This document shows positions 43,701 through 56,057 of a DNA stretch of 60,000 nt, piece by piece. Location of the stretch: contig OU612073.1 of assembly GCA_914767715.1 (NCBI GenBank), positions 5,086,001 to 5,146,000 of the forward strand, in the 5' to 3' direction. The first letter of the stretch is position 1; each line of letters starts with the position of its first letter. The notes beneath the pieces were generated by a model. That model was not told the DNA's origin and did no database searches. It saw only the letters and a program-made list of their open reading frames with translations. This DNA comes from Membranipora membranacea (Eukaryota > Bryozoa > Gymnolaemata > Cheilostomatida > Membraniporidae). Position numbers and translations under genes: made by a program.

Positions 43701-46700
43701 TATCAAATTCTAGTCTTTCTTCAATTAGTATGTGAATTTAATACGTCACCCAGCTTAACTTGATCCAACATGAAAAAATTACAAGTTGACCAAAATTCTT
43801 TGAATCTTGAGTACACCGATTATAACAATAATATTATCATTATAACATTTTAAATGTGGCAAGCAGTAGTATCTCCTATTTGCATGATGACTGATGAAGG
43901 TGGCACTGCGCACATAATAAATATTTTTAATATGTTATATAAGAAAGAATACATTTATAGAGAGACATTTTTAAGCCGCCTCAGCCTTTTATAGCTATGA
44001 TAAACTTGTAAGCAATCCACTGGGATGCTTAGTACAGGCAAAGATTATAAATACTAAGATATGACACTCCTATCAAACTCCGTCATTGGTACAGGTGTAG
44101 TCTGAGCCCGCCAGACTTTTGCCCCTTGCCCGCCGGCCGCCGGCTAGTACAAGTGTAGTAGTGCTAGTATATTACAACTCAATTAAACTTGCAATTGAAA
44201 ATGATCATTTCTATATTCGACATAATCTGTTTTTATATGCATGGTAATATGTTTTATACCATATCTATAACTTAATCCACAAAATACAAGTTTTTTATAG
44301 TTATGGAAATTGGCATTGGGTAAACAAGGGTTTAGGTAGCAAGGGCACTATAGCAATAGAAATTGGGTATTTGACATGCTTAATCATTGATATAATTGCT
44401 TCTCCAATGTCGTCAGTTTGCTGTCATGCGTCAGCATTTAGCATGTCTGGATCATTGGAGCATATAGTCAGCACAAAGCAACCGAATACACACGTCAAGG
44501 TCAAACAGCAAAACTCTGACATCAAATTTTTAAAAGAATAATATGTTATGCAAATTATAATTGTGCAGTCAAATAGAGGGTACTCAGTGAGTTGTTAATT
44601 GAGTCAGTTGATAAACACCTCAATAATATGATAATGTGGGCAAAGATTTGGAGGCAATAGAAAAGCAGTGAACTTTGTAATTGCATATTGTTGAACAATA
44701 ACAACACTAAGATATTCTTATTTCTGGCCTTCAAGATGTTTGCGCCTTATTGTTAAAAGCATCGAATAATTTTCATTTGAAATGTCACAGCGATGATTTT
44801 CAAAAGCAAATTTGAGTCAGAGACAGCTTCCTGAGATCCATGAGCATAAAGCTCAATGAGTTTTTGTTAGCTATTATTACTTATTTTCTATGTGCATTAT
44901 TTTAGTCAGCATATGCAAGGTTTTCTCCGAATATTAGCAAAGTACTGTAACCTATTTTTCGCAACACCGTATAGTGTTAGTGATAGAATAAAATCAATCA
45001 ATCAAAAATAATCCCAACCCAACGGGCCAACACTAGTCTGAGTCCCCAGACTTTTGCCCCCGCCTGACACCCCCCCCCCCACCACTACAGATTGTCAGAC
45101 AGTACGTATAGTTAACTTACTGTAAATAAGGAATAGATTCTCCTATGCTGCTTGTCACCAGACAGAACTGAAAAAGAAACAGAAAGTTGTAAAAATTCAG
45201 TGGCAGCTGCCTGATATGGTTGAAGTTGTAAGTTCATGAAGTTTACTATCTTGGTCTGTAAATGGTCAACCCAGACATTAGAGTTTGAGCCAAGCTAGAT
45301 TTCTAAAATGTTTAACTTTTCACCAAGAATTGATCTTGCCCGAATATAAAGGTCAAGACAAAAAAAGGTTGTAAACATTCACAAGAGAAATTAAAATTAA
45401 AGAACGCATTTTCTGGTGAGATATCATCCAGCGGATATTATTGCCAACACCCCAACCATGCAAAGCACCAACAAATTATAAATTCAATTTTTAATCAGGA
45501 GACGATGGAAAATGAATAATCTTTATTGACATTAGCACTGCACTATATTTTACATCAAAGAATTGTTCCTTCCCTGTTTCATCACAACTACAAACATGCG
45601 TGATTGTTTTCTGGTTGAAATATAATATGATTTTGTGGCTATAAGATTTATGGACTTATTAACACAACTAGCAATAATAACTAATAAGCATATTTACCAG
45701 TAAAAGTTGACGGATCATCTCGTACAGATCCAATCATCAGATGAAAAACCCTCCAACACTGTAAAAACAAAAATAGTAAATAGGTAAGTGTGTCTCTGGC
45801 TCTCGAAGACTCCGAGAGGGATAATAAGACGTCTATACTAATGAAATAAAGGCGCATAAAAAGCAGCGATGCATCTTTGAGCATGATCTACTACACAATT
45901 AAAAATAGATTTTTGTATTGATGGTCATAGTTTTAGAAAATACATGGTGAAGCTTCACACAATTGTTTCCGAGTCCCAAGAACTAGCACATGCATTAATT
46001 GACAGGTGAGCGAGAATAAATCCCATCACCTGACACACAAAGTAAGGTGCTGTATATTCCAACAAAGTAAATATAGAAGATAGAGAAGCACATGACGTAG
46101 TGCTTCTCCTTTCTTAGCAGGGAGTATTAATAAGAGAATAGAGGATAGTAAGATAATAAAGCCCAAAGATTGTGGGTGTGACTGCGACGATGGCTCATTT
46201 GCATAACTGCAACAAAGGGAAGAAAGAGGAGACAACTCTGAAATAGCAGAACACCGTTTTAATCATTTTTGAGGTGAGGATTTCAGACACATTATCAATT
46301 TTAATGCCAATACTGCTGCTGTTGCTACTACTAACTACTAATACTAATAGTTTGGTAATTTGTGGTTAATATCCCTCACTAATAAACACTGAGAATCCAT
46401 TGGTATAAATTTCAGTGTAACTGAAAGTTTCGCTGAGTAGGCTGGTCAGTACGTTATCGGTTTTAAAAATCTGTATAAAGGATAACAACAAAGACACGCC
46501 AAGCTCTTATAAATAGATGTAACTTACTCATATACTCCTCCACTTCTCAGCTGTATATGCTTATAGATGCAATGGCAGATATTTTCAAAGCGGCAATATT
46601 GAGCTCAAAACATTTCTAATGAGATGACTTTGGTTGTCAATAAAAGTACATATTCACCTCCTGCAAAAACAAATTTGCAAATTCTCTCAACTTTATCTGT

Positions 46701-46771
46701 ACGCCGGGTCCTTGGTATGATACGACTGATATGTGTGAAGAATGATGTATGCTCCCAGATCTACTGTCAAT
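40765..46771 (-). CDS. NHL-like single-pass receptor with multi-tyrosine tail, copy 2
   Basis: Exons matching copy 1 are 43303-42375 (NHL-like ectodomain), 42091-41800 (stalk and membrane helix) and 41227-40765 (tail), with possible 5' exons at 46771-46691 and 46550-46528. The ectodomain differs from copy 1 at several residues (AGANNFG, DWEND, GDC, DGLFTE). The threonine run is the shortest, about five ACA codons. The tail keeps YALP, YIEN, YLNP, YIDF and YAHL but ends early at NYTCVRRY, because the 3' bases differ from copy 1 (ACACATGTGTAAG against ACGATGCAAG). The donor after 46691 is TT instead of GT, so the first listed exon may be dead here. The region matching 32840-34448 of unit 1 is missing, so this copy may lack its start. 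Confidence 0.68.
43444..43535 (+). repeat. Structured ~100-bp element, unit 2 copy
   Basis: It has AATTTGCCCTCAGTCCGGTC, ACTGATGAGCC, GGCGATGGCTCAAACC and AAATGCAGGCAAATT. The GAGCC/GGCTC stem is intact. Confidence 0.65.
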
Positions 46772-46985
46772 CTGCAACAATTCTAAAAGGCAGCTAGGAG
46801 TGCAGTGATGTGAGCTTGCAATGAGGAAGTTTCGAAGATCTCAAGCATCACGAATATATAATGGAAGGTAATCATTGACACATCGTACACACAGGTTATT
46901 ACACATTCCATGTGGACAGTTTTTGGAATTGCTTCTCCCGCAACTTGCTTCAAAAGAAATCCTGTTTACAGGAGCATAACTGCAT

Positions 46986-47016
46986 CACAGAGTAAGGATA
47001 TACCTTACTCTGTGAC
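46986..47016. repeat. Perfect 13-bp hairpin, unit 2 copy
   Basis: It is identical in arms and loop to 34551-34581. Confidence 0.8.
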
Positions 47017-47375
47017 TGCATAATACAGCTATGAAATTTTACAGTATAAATTTATCGCATAACTTACTGCAGAACTAGCTATTATATAGTGTTTCTCTTT
47101 CGGTAGTCTATAAGTCTTCTATGCCAGTTGGGCTTCTTTTCATTGTAATTTTACTTAGACCCGATCCGATTGAAATGTTGATATATTTAACATATTGTTT
47201 GTCTCCTAGTTAAGAGACATTCGCTGCAATGTCTCAATATTACCGCAACCAACTGTCTACAGTTTTATATTATGAGCCATTTTTCAGGACACAACAGTGC
47301 TTCCCAAATCTTTTCAACCGACTTCTTGGTCAACCTTGTAGGCAAATATTTAAGCATTTACTTTAGTTACATCAG

Positions 47376-48072
47376 TTCAATGTTATCATATTTGCGATAT
47401 TTTTGGAGAGCTCAGCTGCTCCATTGGCTGTGGTACAAATGGGCTATCAGCTGGGGAGTGTATTTGCTCCTTTGATCTTCGCCCCGTTCCTGGATAAGAG
47501 ATTTAGTGGGTTGTACTACACCCTATCGACCTTCTCCAAAGCCAACAACCACAACAACAACCACAACACCAACCACAACACCAACCACAACAACAATCAC
47601 AACAACAATCACAAACAACAAATATCATGAGATGCTAAAGTCAAACTCTTTAAACACAACTTACAAAAATAGATTTGTTGAAGCTTTCTGGATTCTGGCA
47701 GGATTAGGTATACTTTTATGTATAGCATGTCTAGCCTTCCATGCGTATGGTGCTATTACATGTACCGGACTGGATAAACTTCTTAAGGTGCCAGCCAGAC
47801 AAACATTTAGTGTGTCTCTCTCATTACCTAACTGCTCCCAGGAGCATCCATACTATGCATTAGCTATGCTAGTATCACTATTTCTACTATTTGGGTGTAC
47901 ATTGAGTGTGGGTCGGGTACCTAAAGTTATCTTCTCCTATGCAAGAGATGGTCCTGGATTTTCCGTCCACAAAGCCAGCATGATAAATTCTGCCTTCTTC
48001 ATAGCAGCTACTGCCGGGGGACCGATATTAATTCTACCTCTGATGCTGCTCCACATCAAGTATATTCTACAG
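47376..48072 (+). pseudogene. MFSD4B/NaGLT1-like transporter, plus-strand copy 2 lacking 5' exons
   Basis: Only the third exon of copy 1 is present; the first two are lost in the 1.6-kb deletion ending about 46870. The frame that is broken in copy 1 is open here (SLSLPNCSQEHPYYALAMLV). About 27 bases are missing in frame (TTYKNRFVEAFW) and YA is lost from VGRVYAKVIF. It ends at the same donor (CTACAG|gtaagc). Without helices 1-2 it cannot make a normal transporter. Confidence 0.65.
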
Positions 48073-49807
48073 GTAAGCTTGAGCTATGTAAAATTATTAG
48101 TTACAATTAAAAAATGTTGGACATTGTCAGAAACTTGGATAAAATTCACCAGCTCGATCATATATCATTGAACATGATATTATGTGCAAATGGTGAAAGA
48201 GTTTGGGAGGAATGTCCCAAGCTCCCTGAAGTGACATAGCACAGATACTTAGGATTGTGTTCCTACGTGATGTTGGGCAGTTAACTCAGCAGCGCTTTCA
48301 AATAGTATCAGCTCAACGTAGATTTATCTAGGTCGTGAATTTTGGGTCAGCAATAGAACTTATCAGTTATGCATTATGTTAAAACAAAATACAGTACAGT
48401 ATAAACAAGAAAGAGGATCCATCCATAAATAAGAACCTCATCCGTTTCAACTAGATGTTTACATCCGGGTTTAATGAGACTAACACCACTGGCAGCGCAA
48501 CAACTCCTGGTGCTATCGTACTCCCAAAGACTGACAGAGAACGACGAAGTCACAAGTTGTTATACACCATTCATTCTATGAAATCTTCGCTCACTGTGTA
48601 TACTATATACACCAATATTCAAGCATGAACCATAGTAATGTAAATATTGCTGTTTTTTTGGTCGATAGGGAACTCTTATTGACAAGGCCATTTCATTATG
48701 AAGGGGACTTCCCATTGGCTAAGAAAACCTCTGATACAAATTGTGACATTGCCCTCCCATAGCAATGATGACCTCTCATAACAATTGTTATACTTCGTCG
48801 CAAACTGGACCACCCATGGTGGTTGTGACATTTTATAGCAAAGAAGACCTCCCATGGTGATTGTGACTTTTCACAGGGAAAGGAGGTGCCAATAATTGTG
48901 ACATTCTGTATTGATATAGTTTTTGCATTGATATGAATATATGGATCAGTGGTAAAATACATAGTGTGGCTATTTGTGGAGATATGCCATCAGTAAAAAG
49001 CTTTGTGTCAGGATCTAAATTAAACTACAAATATGGCAGTTTTTATGTTATGTATTGATTGACGTCCCTTTAACAACCTTAAAAATCTCAGGCAAGCTGT
49101 TTGACAAAAGTTTACAAGGTGCACCTATTCTAGATTCTGAACTTGTGGACCAATCAAAGATTTTTCATTTTGTGACATTGCCACAAAAAGCACTTACAAG
49201 AATTCCTATGGAAAAATTGTTGGTTACTCCCAATTAAAGCTTGTTTAAAAGAAAGATCTGACCATATTATAATCTGACCGAAAAATCTGAACTGCAAATG
49301 GCAGTCCCAAACTCCCCGGAAAGCCTTAGGATTGTCATTATGATGCTTGTGCAATGCCTAGTAAAGCTTGCATCAAGCTGCTCACAGTTTCCTGCGTGGC
49401 TTGATTTTTTTAAGGGTATCTCCCTAGTTAAATCAAATAGTATGGTATTAAGTTAAAATTTGGCATTATTGTTTTGCGTTAATTTATTAATAAAAATAAG
49501 ACTAGAAATTGCTAAAATATGTGATTAAATGGCTGAAGATGAAAATGGAAATGAAATAATATGAATGTGTGACACTTGCAAAACAGAGCACATTAAACTT
49601 TATATTATACTTGTCTCCTCTTGCAAAAGGGGAAGACAATATACCAATGATTTTCTCTCAAAAGTTAACTGTGGCGATGTAAAGCTTGTATTTGTACACT
49701 GTTACGTAATATACCTCCGTATAACCTTTGTTAGGATAGAATGCAACATGAACAGTCAAAACTAACACGCAATAAAAAAAGTGGTCATCAAATGTAATTC
49801 AGTATTT
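48073..49807. other. Region between opposed transporter fragments, unit 2
   Basis: It matches 35658-37650 except for a replaced block at about 48602-48745, where unit 1 has its GC-richer insert. It contains the second copy of the small silent-difference frame (48455-48628). Nothing else is recognisable. Confidence 0.5.
48455..48628 (+). CDS. Possible 57-residue exon or small ORF, unit 2
   Basis: This partner of 36040-36198 has an identical protein sequence for the first 50 residues (MFTSGFNETN... to SSLTVYT). Changes ATT/ATC, AAA/AAG, GAT/GAC and CGT/CGA are all silent. It then ends IYTNIQA instead of IL. Confidence 0.35.
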   Translation: MFTSGFNETNTTGSATTPGAIVLPKTDRERRSHKLLYTIHSMKSSLTVYTIYTNIQA

Positions 49808-51513
49808 GTGGCATGCTCTGTCTAATTTGTCAATAACGCGGCATTGACTATTGTTAGTAATAAGCATCTAAAGCTGGGCATGTGATTTTATGAACAATGT
49901 TTACATTTTTATATTTTGCTTGATTCTGACCAATCAACATCTTCTGATTCAGAATATCACATTTTTAATTGGCTACTAGCAAGTTAAGTGGTCCAATCAG
50001 GTGTCAAAGTGGTTACTAAGGGCACACCGGAAGAACACAAAGATGGCTGACACTGAAGATTAGTTGATTTGAATGAACTTCTGAGTCAAGTAGATGCTGA
50101 ATTCTTTGATATTGCGAGCAGAGATGTATATAGTGATGAGGAACATGAACAGTTAGGCCACCCAGAAGGTATAGAACAGCTGGATGAAGATGTTTTAATG
50201 AAAATAGAAGCTGATAAGCCTAGCACAAGTCAAACTCAAAAAGGCAAAACTAAAACAAAGCAGGGGGATAAAAGTAGTGATTCAAGGGTGTTGGTTACCA
50301 AAAAGAAGCCTACCAGGCCTACCCAACAATCTCTTCCAACATCCAGTGGGGATGGACCTTCAAGTCCTTCAGGTGACACTGGAGATGAGACCATCTCTAA
50401 AAGGCAGAATGTGCTGTCAACTTTCCGATGCAAATGTGCTACAAACTGCCTCACTAATTTTGACATCTCCAGTCTGCTGGATCAGATGGTCTTCTATGAA
50501 AGCCTTACTACATCAGAGAGAGATGTAATGATCTTGAGTAAAGTGTCTGTTGTGATAAACACGAGTGCCACACACGGCAAAACTCACAAGCACAAAGAGC
50601 GGGAGAGAAAGCGTACACGCTGTGATTACGCACATGAAGGTTAGTTACAAAAACTGTTTCATAACTGAATACTGAAGAAGCCAATAGACTATGATAGGCA
50701 TAACAAAAGTTGTAAGTTTCTGTTGACTGTATTGATTGTGGAGCCTACTTATGTTATCACATTGGGATTCAATTCTTTTATTACAGGTAAAGTGATATCC
50801 AGGCTATTTTGCAAAGAGAAGACAGGGAGAACAGACACTGTTCTCCATCAACGTCCAACAGGTCATCCTAAAGAGATCGTACCATCAGGTCTAGATGAAG
50901 CCCGCAGAAAGTATCTGTTTAAAGAGATACGGGAGTTTTGTACACCAGGCACTAGAGACCTAGTGTGCCCAGACCCACCAGAGGAAACACAGCCTGCTAC
51001 TAAGAAAGCTAGACCAAAATAACAGGGGAATAATGGATTAAATCAGACTATAATAACAGATTATCAAGAAAATGACAATGCAACTGTTGAAGTGAATGGT
51101 GCTTGGTATACACCTCAAGAAATTGAAAGTTTGACATTTGCTAACATTTTTTCAAGCAGTCTGACCAATAAAAGAATATCACCATTCAAATCAGCACGGT
51201 TTTTTGTCCTAGAAACATGTTTTTTAGATATCTGTCGTAGAATTACACCTCCGTTGCTAGGAAGTACAATACGTACGCAAAACTGCATCAAATTTTGCCG
51301 TGATCGTGAACTTTGGGCGGCCATTGTTCAAAATGCTGTTTCATGCCGCGCCGCGAATCCGGTGCACTATTTCGGCTTTAAAAAGACCAATTTCTGTGCT
51401 AGGAATAAAATAAAGATATATTTGGAATCTGTAGAAAATTCTCTATCAAGTGGTTACAATAACTCAAAATATTCCTTCCCCTCATTATTGACGAATTAGA
51501 CAGAGCATGCCAC
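49808..51513 (+). mobile_element. 1.7-kb DNA-transposon-like element with 29-bp terminal inverted repeats
   Basis: The left end 49808-49836 (GTGGCATGCTCTGTCTAATT...) matches the inverse of 51485-51513 at 28 of 29 positions. Unit 1 keeps the empty site at about 37640-37655 (CAGTATTTATAAAC), which fixes the ends. The flanking direct repeat is short and AT-rich (ATTT or similar). Inside, exon-like frames 50069-50641 and about 50788-51022 join across gttagt...ttacag and encode a protein with a Ser/Thr/Lys-rich N-terminus and the Cys-rich CKCATNCLTNFDISSLLDQM. I see no DDE catalytic domain, and the likely start ATG (about 50043) is out of frame by one base. It is probably non-autonomous. Confidence 0.8.
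50043..51022 (+). CDS. Element-encoded protein, decayed, no transposase core seen
   Basis: Two exons are joined at ...CDYAHEG|KVISRLF. The first has an acidic start, a Lys/Ser/Pro-rich linker and a conserved-looking segment FRCKCATNCLTNFDISSLLD, with FYESLTTSERDVMILSKVSV after it. The second ends TQPATKKARPK. The layout resembles N-terminal halves of proteins carried by other animal DNA elements, but I cannot name the family. The frame from the only nearby ATG breaks before about 50060, so it may no longer be made. Confidence 0.4.
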
Positions 51514-51597
51514 ATTTTTATAAACTAATGATCGCGGTATAAATAGTATAACAAACTCAATCAAAACTTCTGGCAACATGAACAGCCTATAGAGTTA

Positions 51598-53195
51598 TTA
51601 TTTAAACTTTTTGTCTGCAAACCGATCGCCAATTAGCCTGCCTACTATTTGCATGCAACAGACAACGCAAAACAAGAATATAGATACTCCCATCAAGTAT
51701 GACCATATGGAAAAAGGGCCAAATTCATGGTAACTCCACGCCACTAGACACATAACTGTGATGTCACCGACCCCAGCGCCAAAATGTGGAGCTATCTGTG
51801 CAATAGAAGTAAGCTCTATGTAATGGTGCACCAATGAAGCTCCTGCAGAGATAGTGGGTCCGGCGTGTAAACCCACACATATATATAGGATCCAGAACCA
51901 GGTTGTGTTTTCGTATAGAAAGTACAGTGCAATGGATACTATCAACAGTGTTGTTGCCTGAAACTGAAATATAAATAAAGAAACGTTATATTTAGCGATT
52001 ACAATTCCAAACGGAAAGTGGATGTCTACTCTTGCATAATTTTGTGCTAAGGTCTTCAATGATTTTTTGAACTTGAAACTACAAGGTGAAAAGCTCTTAT
52101 ACCAAATTTCATAAACTACAACAATACCTAGTTGGATCAAGGAGTTTAGAAATCGGCAACTCTCTGTTTGTATTGGGTTTGAAGAGATTTTTGTTCTATT
52201 TGACATCTCAAACAGACTTGCACGATCAATGGTACTCAGATTCAAATACCGATACCTCCAAATCCGAAACTTCCTGTTTCAATGAAGTATGGGGAGTCCT
52301 TTTCCGATAACAAATCAAACAAACAGACTTGCATGATCCTTGATACTCAGATTGAAATTGATGCCTCTCAGTTATTAATATTTATTAACAAGCTTCCAGT
52401 GTTTCCCTGTTAGCCTGCCTAGACAGGCTTTGTTTGGGGTCCCGTCCCCCCCCCCACCGAACAAAGCTTGTCGAGACAGGCTATGTTTCCCTATGATAGT
52501 AATTTTATTTATATAGCTCACCTGTAGAACATATTTGACATGAACCTGCAGCACCAGAGGGAGAATTAATATGAGTGATCCAGCAGTCGATGCGATAAAG
52601 AAGGCAGAGTTGATTATGCTGGCTTTGTGGACTGTAAATCCTAGCTCATCTCTTGCGTATGAGAAGACAACTTTAGCATATACTCGACCGATACCCAGCA
52701 AACATCCAAGTTGTAGGAAATATAGTAGCAGCATAATAAGCGCGTAGTACGGATGCTCCTGAGAGCAATTGCGTAGTGACAATGATTCTCTGAATGTCTG
52801 TTTCTTGGTGTTACCATGAGGTTTACGTATTTTAGTACCCGTCATAGCCCCATGAACTTGAAAGGCTATACAGGCCACACATAAGAGTATACCAAAAACC
52901 GCGATAATCCAGAATGCTTCCACAAATCTAGCTGGATAATATGGTTCCATTGCTGTTAGATCTTCATAGGTGATGCTAGACGAGTTGGAGTCCATCTTCT
53001 CATGATATAGTGTATTATTGTTGTGTACATCTGCTATTGCTGTGAGGCTGTAGTACAACCCGCTAAATCTCTTATCCAGGAACGGGGCGACAATGAGAGG
53101 AGCAAACACACTCCCTAACTGATAACCCATCTCTACACCAGTCAATGGAGCAGCCGATCTCTCCAAAAATGTCAGAAATAGTATCCGTTTTCCAG
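51598..53195 (-). CDS. MFSD4B/NaGLT1-like transporter, minus-strand copy 2 (5' end not found)
   Basis: Exons 53195-52522 and 51963-51598 have the same lengths (674 and 366 bases) and phases as copy 1 at 37728-39239. The frame is fully open, with few amino-acid changes (for example YQKVGPF to YHEFGPF). The intron carries a copy-specific 75-base insertion with a C-run at about 52394-52468. As in copy 1, no exon for transmembrane helices 1-2 is seen upstream before receptor 3. Two independent copies keeping an open frame argues for recent selection or very recent duplication. Confidence 0.65.
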
Positions 53196-54720
53196 CTGAA
53201 ATATCAAGTGGAATAGTTTGAGTGCAATCCAAGGTTTTATTAACGCACATGTCAAACAATTCTATTTATCATTTGCAAAAATTGCATATGCTCCCTGGCT
53301 ATGAATTTACTACCCCTTATGAGAGAGGAGGGGGTTAGGCCTTCTGGTCTGCGGGATCGGCTGGCGGGGTCATTGTGGGAGGGTGATGGGTAGGTGTCAT
53401 CGGCGGTGTGAGTTCCCCTAGTTATCTGGGCAAACTGGGTCTCAGTTTTCTTCTATCGAATGGTCGCCACTCTAGACTTGACTCTCACGCATGGACAAAC
53501 AGACCACACCGCTATGTTTTTTATCATTTTTGAAAATTTTTATCAATTAGCATCTCTGTGGTTAATGTTACTTCAAGTGCACATTTATTACCTGCTGGAT
53601 GGCTACTGGTGATACACCATTGGCAAATTAAAGGAGTATAAGTCTTAACAATCGCTCTCACTGTTCAGATACAAATATTTACCTGTTTGTATCATAGTCT
53701 CAGTCATTCCCTGTATAAGTAGAACCACATACATCCATACAAGATTTCTGAGATACGCTGCCATCACTCCTGATGTGGTCATGACAGAAGTTGGTGAGAT
53801 GGCGCAATCGGTTAGCGCGCTTGCTATTCACTGCCAGGCGATTAGTGCCACAGGAGTTGTGGGTTCGAGCCCCACTGGGGGAGCTTTCATTGTTGATTGT
53901 TCCAGCCCCCAGCACCCTCGGGTGTATACCTCTCCTATAAATTTTTCTGTCACGAGATTACAGGGGCTTTACTAAAAACGAAATGCAACACATTGGCTTC
54001 TCTATTTTGATGATACATGACAAACATCTTCAACGAATATTTACGGTCAACTGAATGTTCTTATCTCGGGCACGAGTTGAATTATCAAACCCATCAAAAA
54101 TAACCCATCCAATTGACCAAAAGAAAGGGGGATATAAACGGTTTTTTTTTATAACTTTCTTGGTAGCTATATTATTTTTCGAGAAACTGTTTTTTCAAAA
54201 GTGCCATTCAATTAGAAACAAAAAAAATGGTGAAACAAAAAATATGATTGATTGGTTGTAGATCATTATTGTAGCATGTAATATTGAAATAAGGATCTTT
54301 TGAAAGAAATTTGTTTGCATTGTACTATAGTAATATACATAATCGTCCTTGCATATGTTCATGGTCAAATCTTTGTGAACAATTATAAGGAAATTATAAG
54401 GATAATTGAATCATTTGAAAATCATATATAAGGTATAAAATTGTAAAGAAGAAGTATTCAGTTACATTAACAATGTTTGGCATTCAGTGTAGGTAAAATT
54501 ATATAAAATTGAATTTAAAGACAATTTAGATGCAGTTTACCCTTCACTTTTCTCTGTGTTGTATTGTCTTGGCTTAACAAAAAGTTCTATTCCATACTCC
54601 ATTCCACCCTTACAACTTCAACAGATGGTCATGTACGGTAATTGAGAGAGTCAAACAACTAAATTACCATCATTCACTCATATTGATTTGTCTTCACCAC
54701 TCGGTTTTAACAAGATCATC
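53196..54720. other. Junction of units 2 and 3
   Basis: It matches 39240-40764 almost base for base in its first 700 bases. The unit boundary is at about 54015. No gene is called. Confidence 0.55.
53791..53888 (+). repeat. tRNA-like repeat near the unit 2/3 boundary
   Basis: This is the copy of 39835-39932 with two or three base changes, one in the T arm 3' strand (CCCCACT for CCCCATT). It is not a foldable tRNA. Confidence 0.65.
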
Positions 54721-56012
54721 TTAGTATCTTCTTACATTTGTGTAGTTGTGGCTGTCCTTTCTCCCTGGATGCAGATGAGCATATCTTGAGTCCGGGCGTG
54801 GACTCTGATTAGGAGATCTGTGGTCAAAGTCGATGTAAGAATCTGCTGCTCTGTGTTCTTCTGAGTTAGTTAGTCCGTTGCCCCGTCGACTGTTTTTTGG
54901 ATTGAGATAAACGCTGGTCACTTTCTGATCAGCATAGCCATAACTTACGCGAGGCTGTCCATCTCTAGCGTTTTCTATATACACTCTGCGGTCTTCAGTA
55001 GGAAGGGTTAAACTAGGCTCACTGTAATAGTTGTGGTCCACTGGTTGATGATACGCAGCAACATCATCAGGGAGCGCGTATGTGTCATCTTCGGCAAGGG
55101 TGTATGTGTCATTCTCAGCGTTCTGGTCAGAAGCATTGATATCCGAAAGTCTCGCATCAGCAACATATGCATCATTGGAATTTCTGAATAATAAGTCATG
55201 TTCTTTTAATGTATGAGGATGCAACTCCTTGCGCCATAAAATTATTGTTCCAAAACATAGTGCACACAGGGAGGCTGGGATACCATCCCTCCCAACCTCC
55301 ATGGTGCTCATAGAACACCCTGTGACTGTCAAAGAGCACTATACATGATAGCCATCCAAGAATACACAAAAAGCAAATCTGCCTCAAGCCTGGGAAAATT
55401 GGTCATTGAATTTAGAAATCCTTTCTAGTAATGATCAATTTAATTATAATTTATATGCTGTAATTCATTTGCCCTGATTGCGTGATCCCAACACAGATCA
55501 CAAAGTTTTTATCTTATGTGCCGTGTTGATAAACAAGCTGTTCTTGCTTAAGTAAGCATGACCTGGCAACAAATAGACCAAGGCACGCCTTTAGCCCAGA
55601 AAAAGTGACATTGAAAAAATGCAATTTTACAGGCAGAAGACTGTGAACCCTGTGAACTCTCATACCAAAACACGCACCACTGTGACTAAACCAGACTAAA
55701 TCCATTATAGACACTAGCAATACATCATTTACTGAATACAGCAAGGCATACTTACTGCTGAGGCCCCTGACTTCTTCTTCTTCTTGATTTTGCTTTAATC
55801 TTCACAATGGTGACTGAGGTCACTGCTATGATAAGGATGACGATGACTACACCAACTGTTGCAACTATGACGGTAGTTGTATCAGGTGGCGTTGGTGAGG
55901 CTGTCGTTGAAAAAGGAGTGAATGTAGTCTCTATTGTTGGCGATGCTGGAGTAGAGCTTTCCTTGATTGTGGGTGTAGTTTGTGGAGTTGTTGTCTGTGT
56001 TGTAGCTGTTGC

Positions 56013-56057
<45 letters not shown>

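Larger units (their letters stand above)
40062..54015. repeat. Tandem unit 2 (about 13.95 kb)
   Basis: This unit repeats unit 1 in the same order. It lacks about 1.6 kb (unit 1 bases about 32840-34448) and gains a 1.7-kb inverted-repeat element at 49808-51513. Confidence 0.9.
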
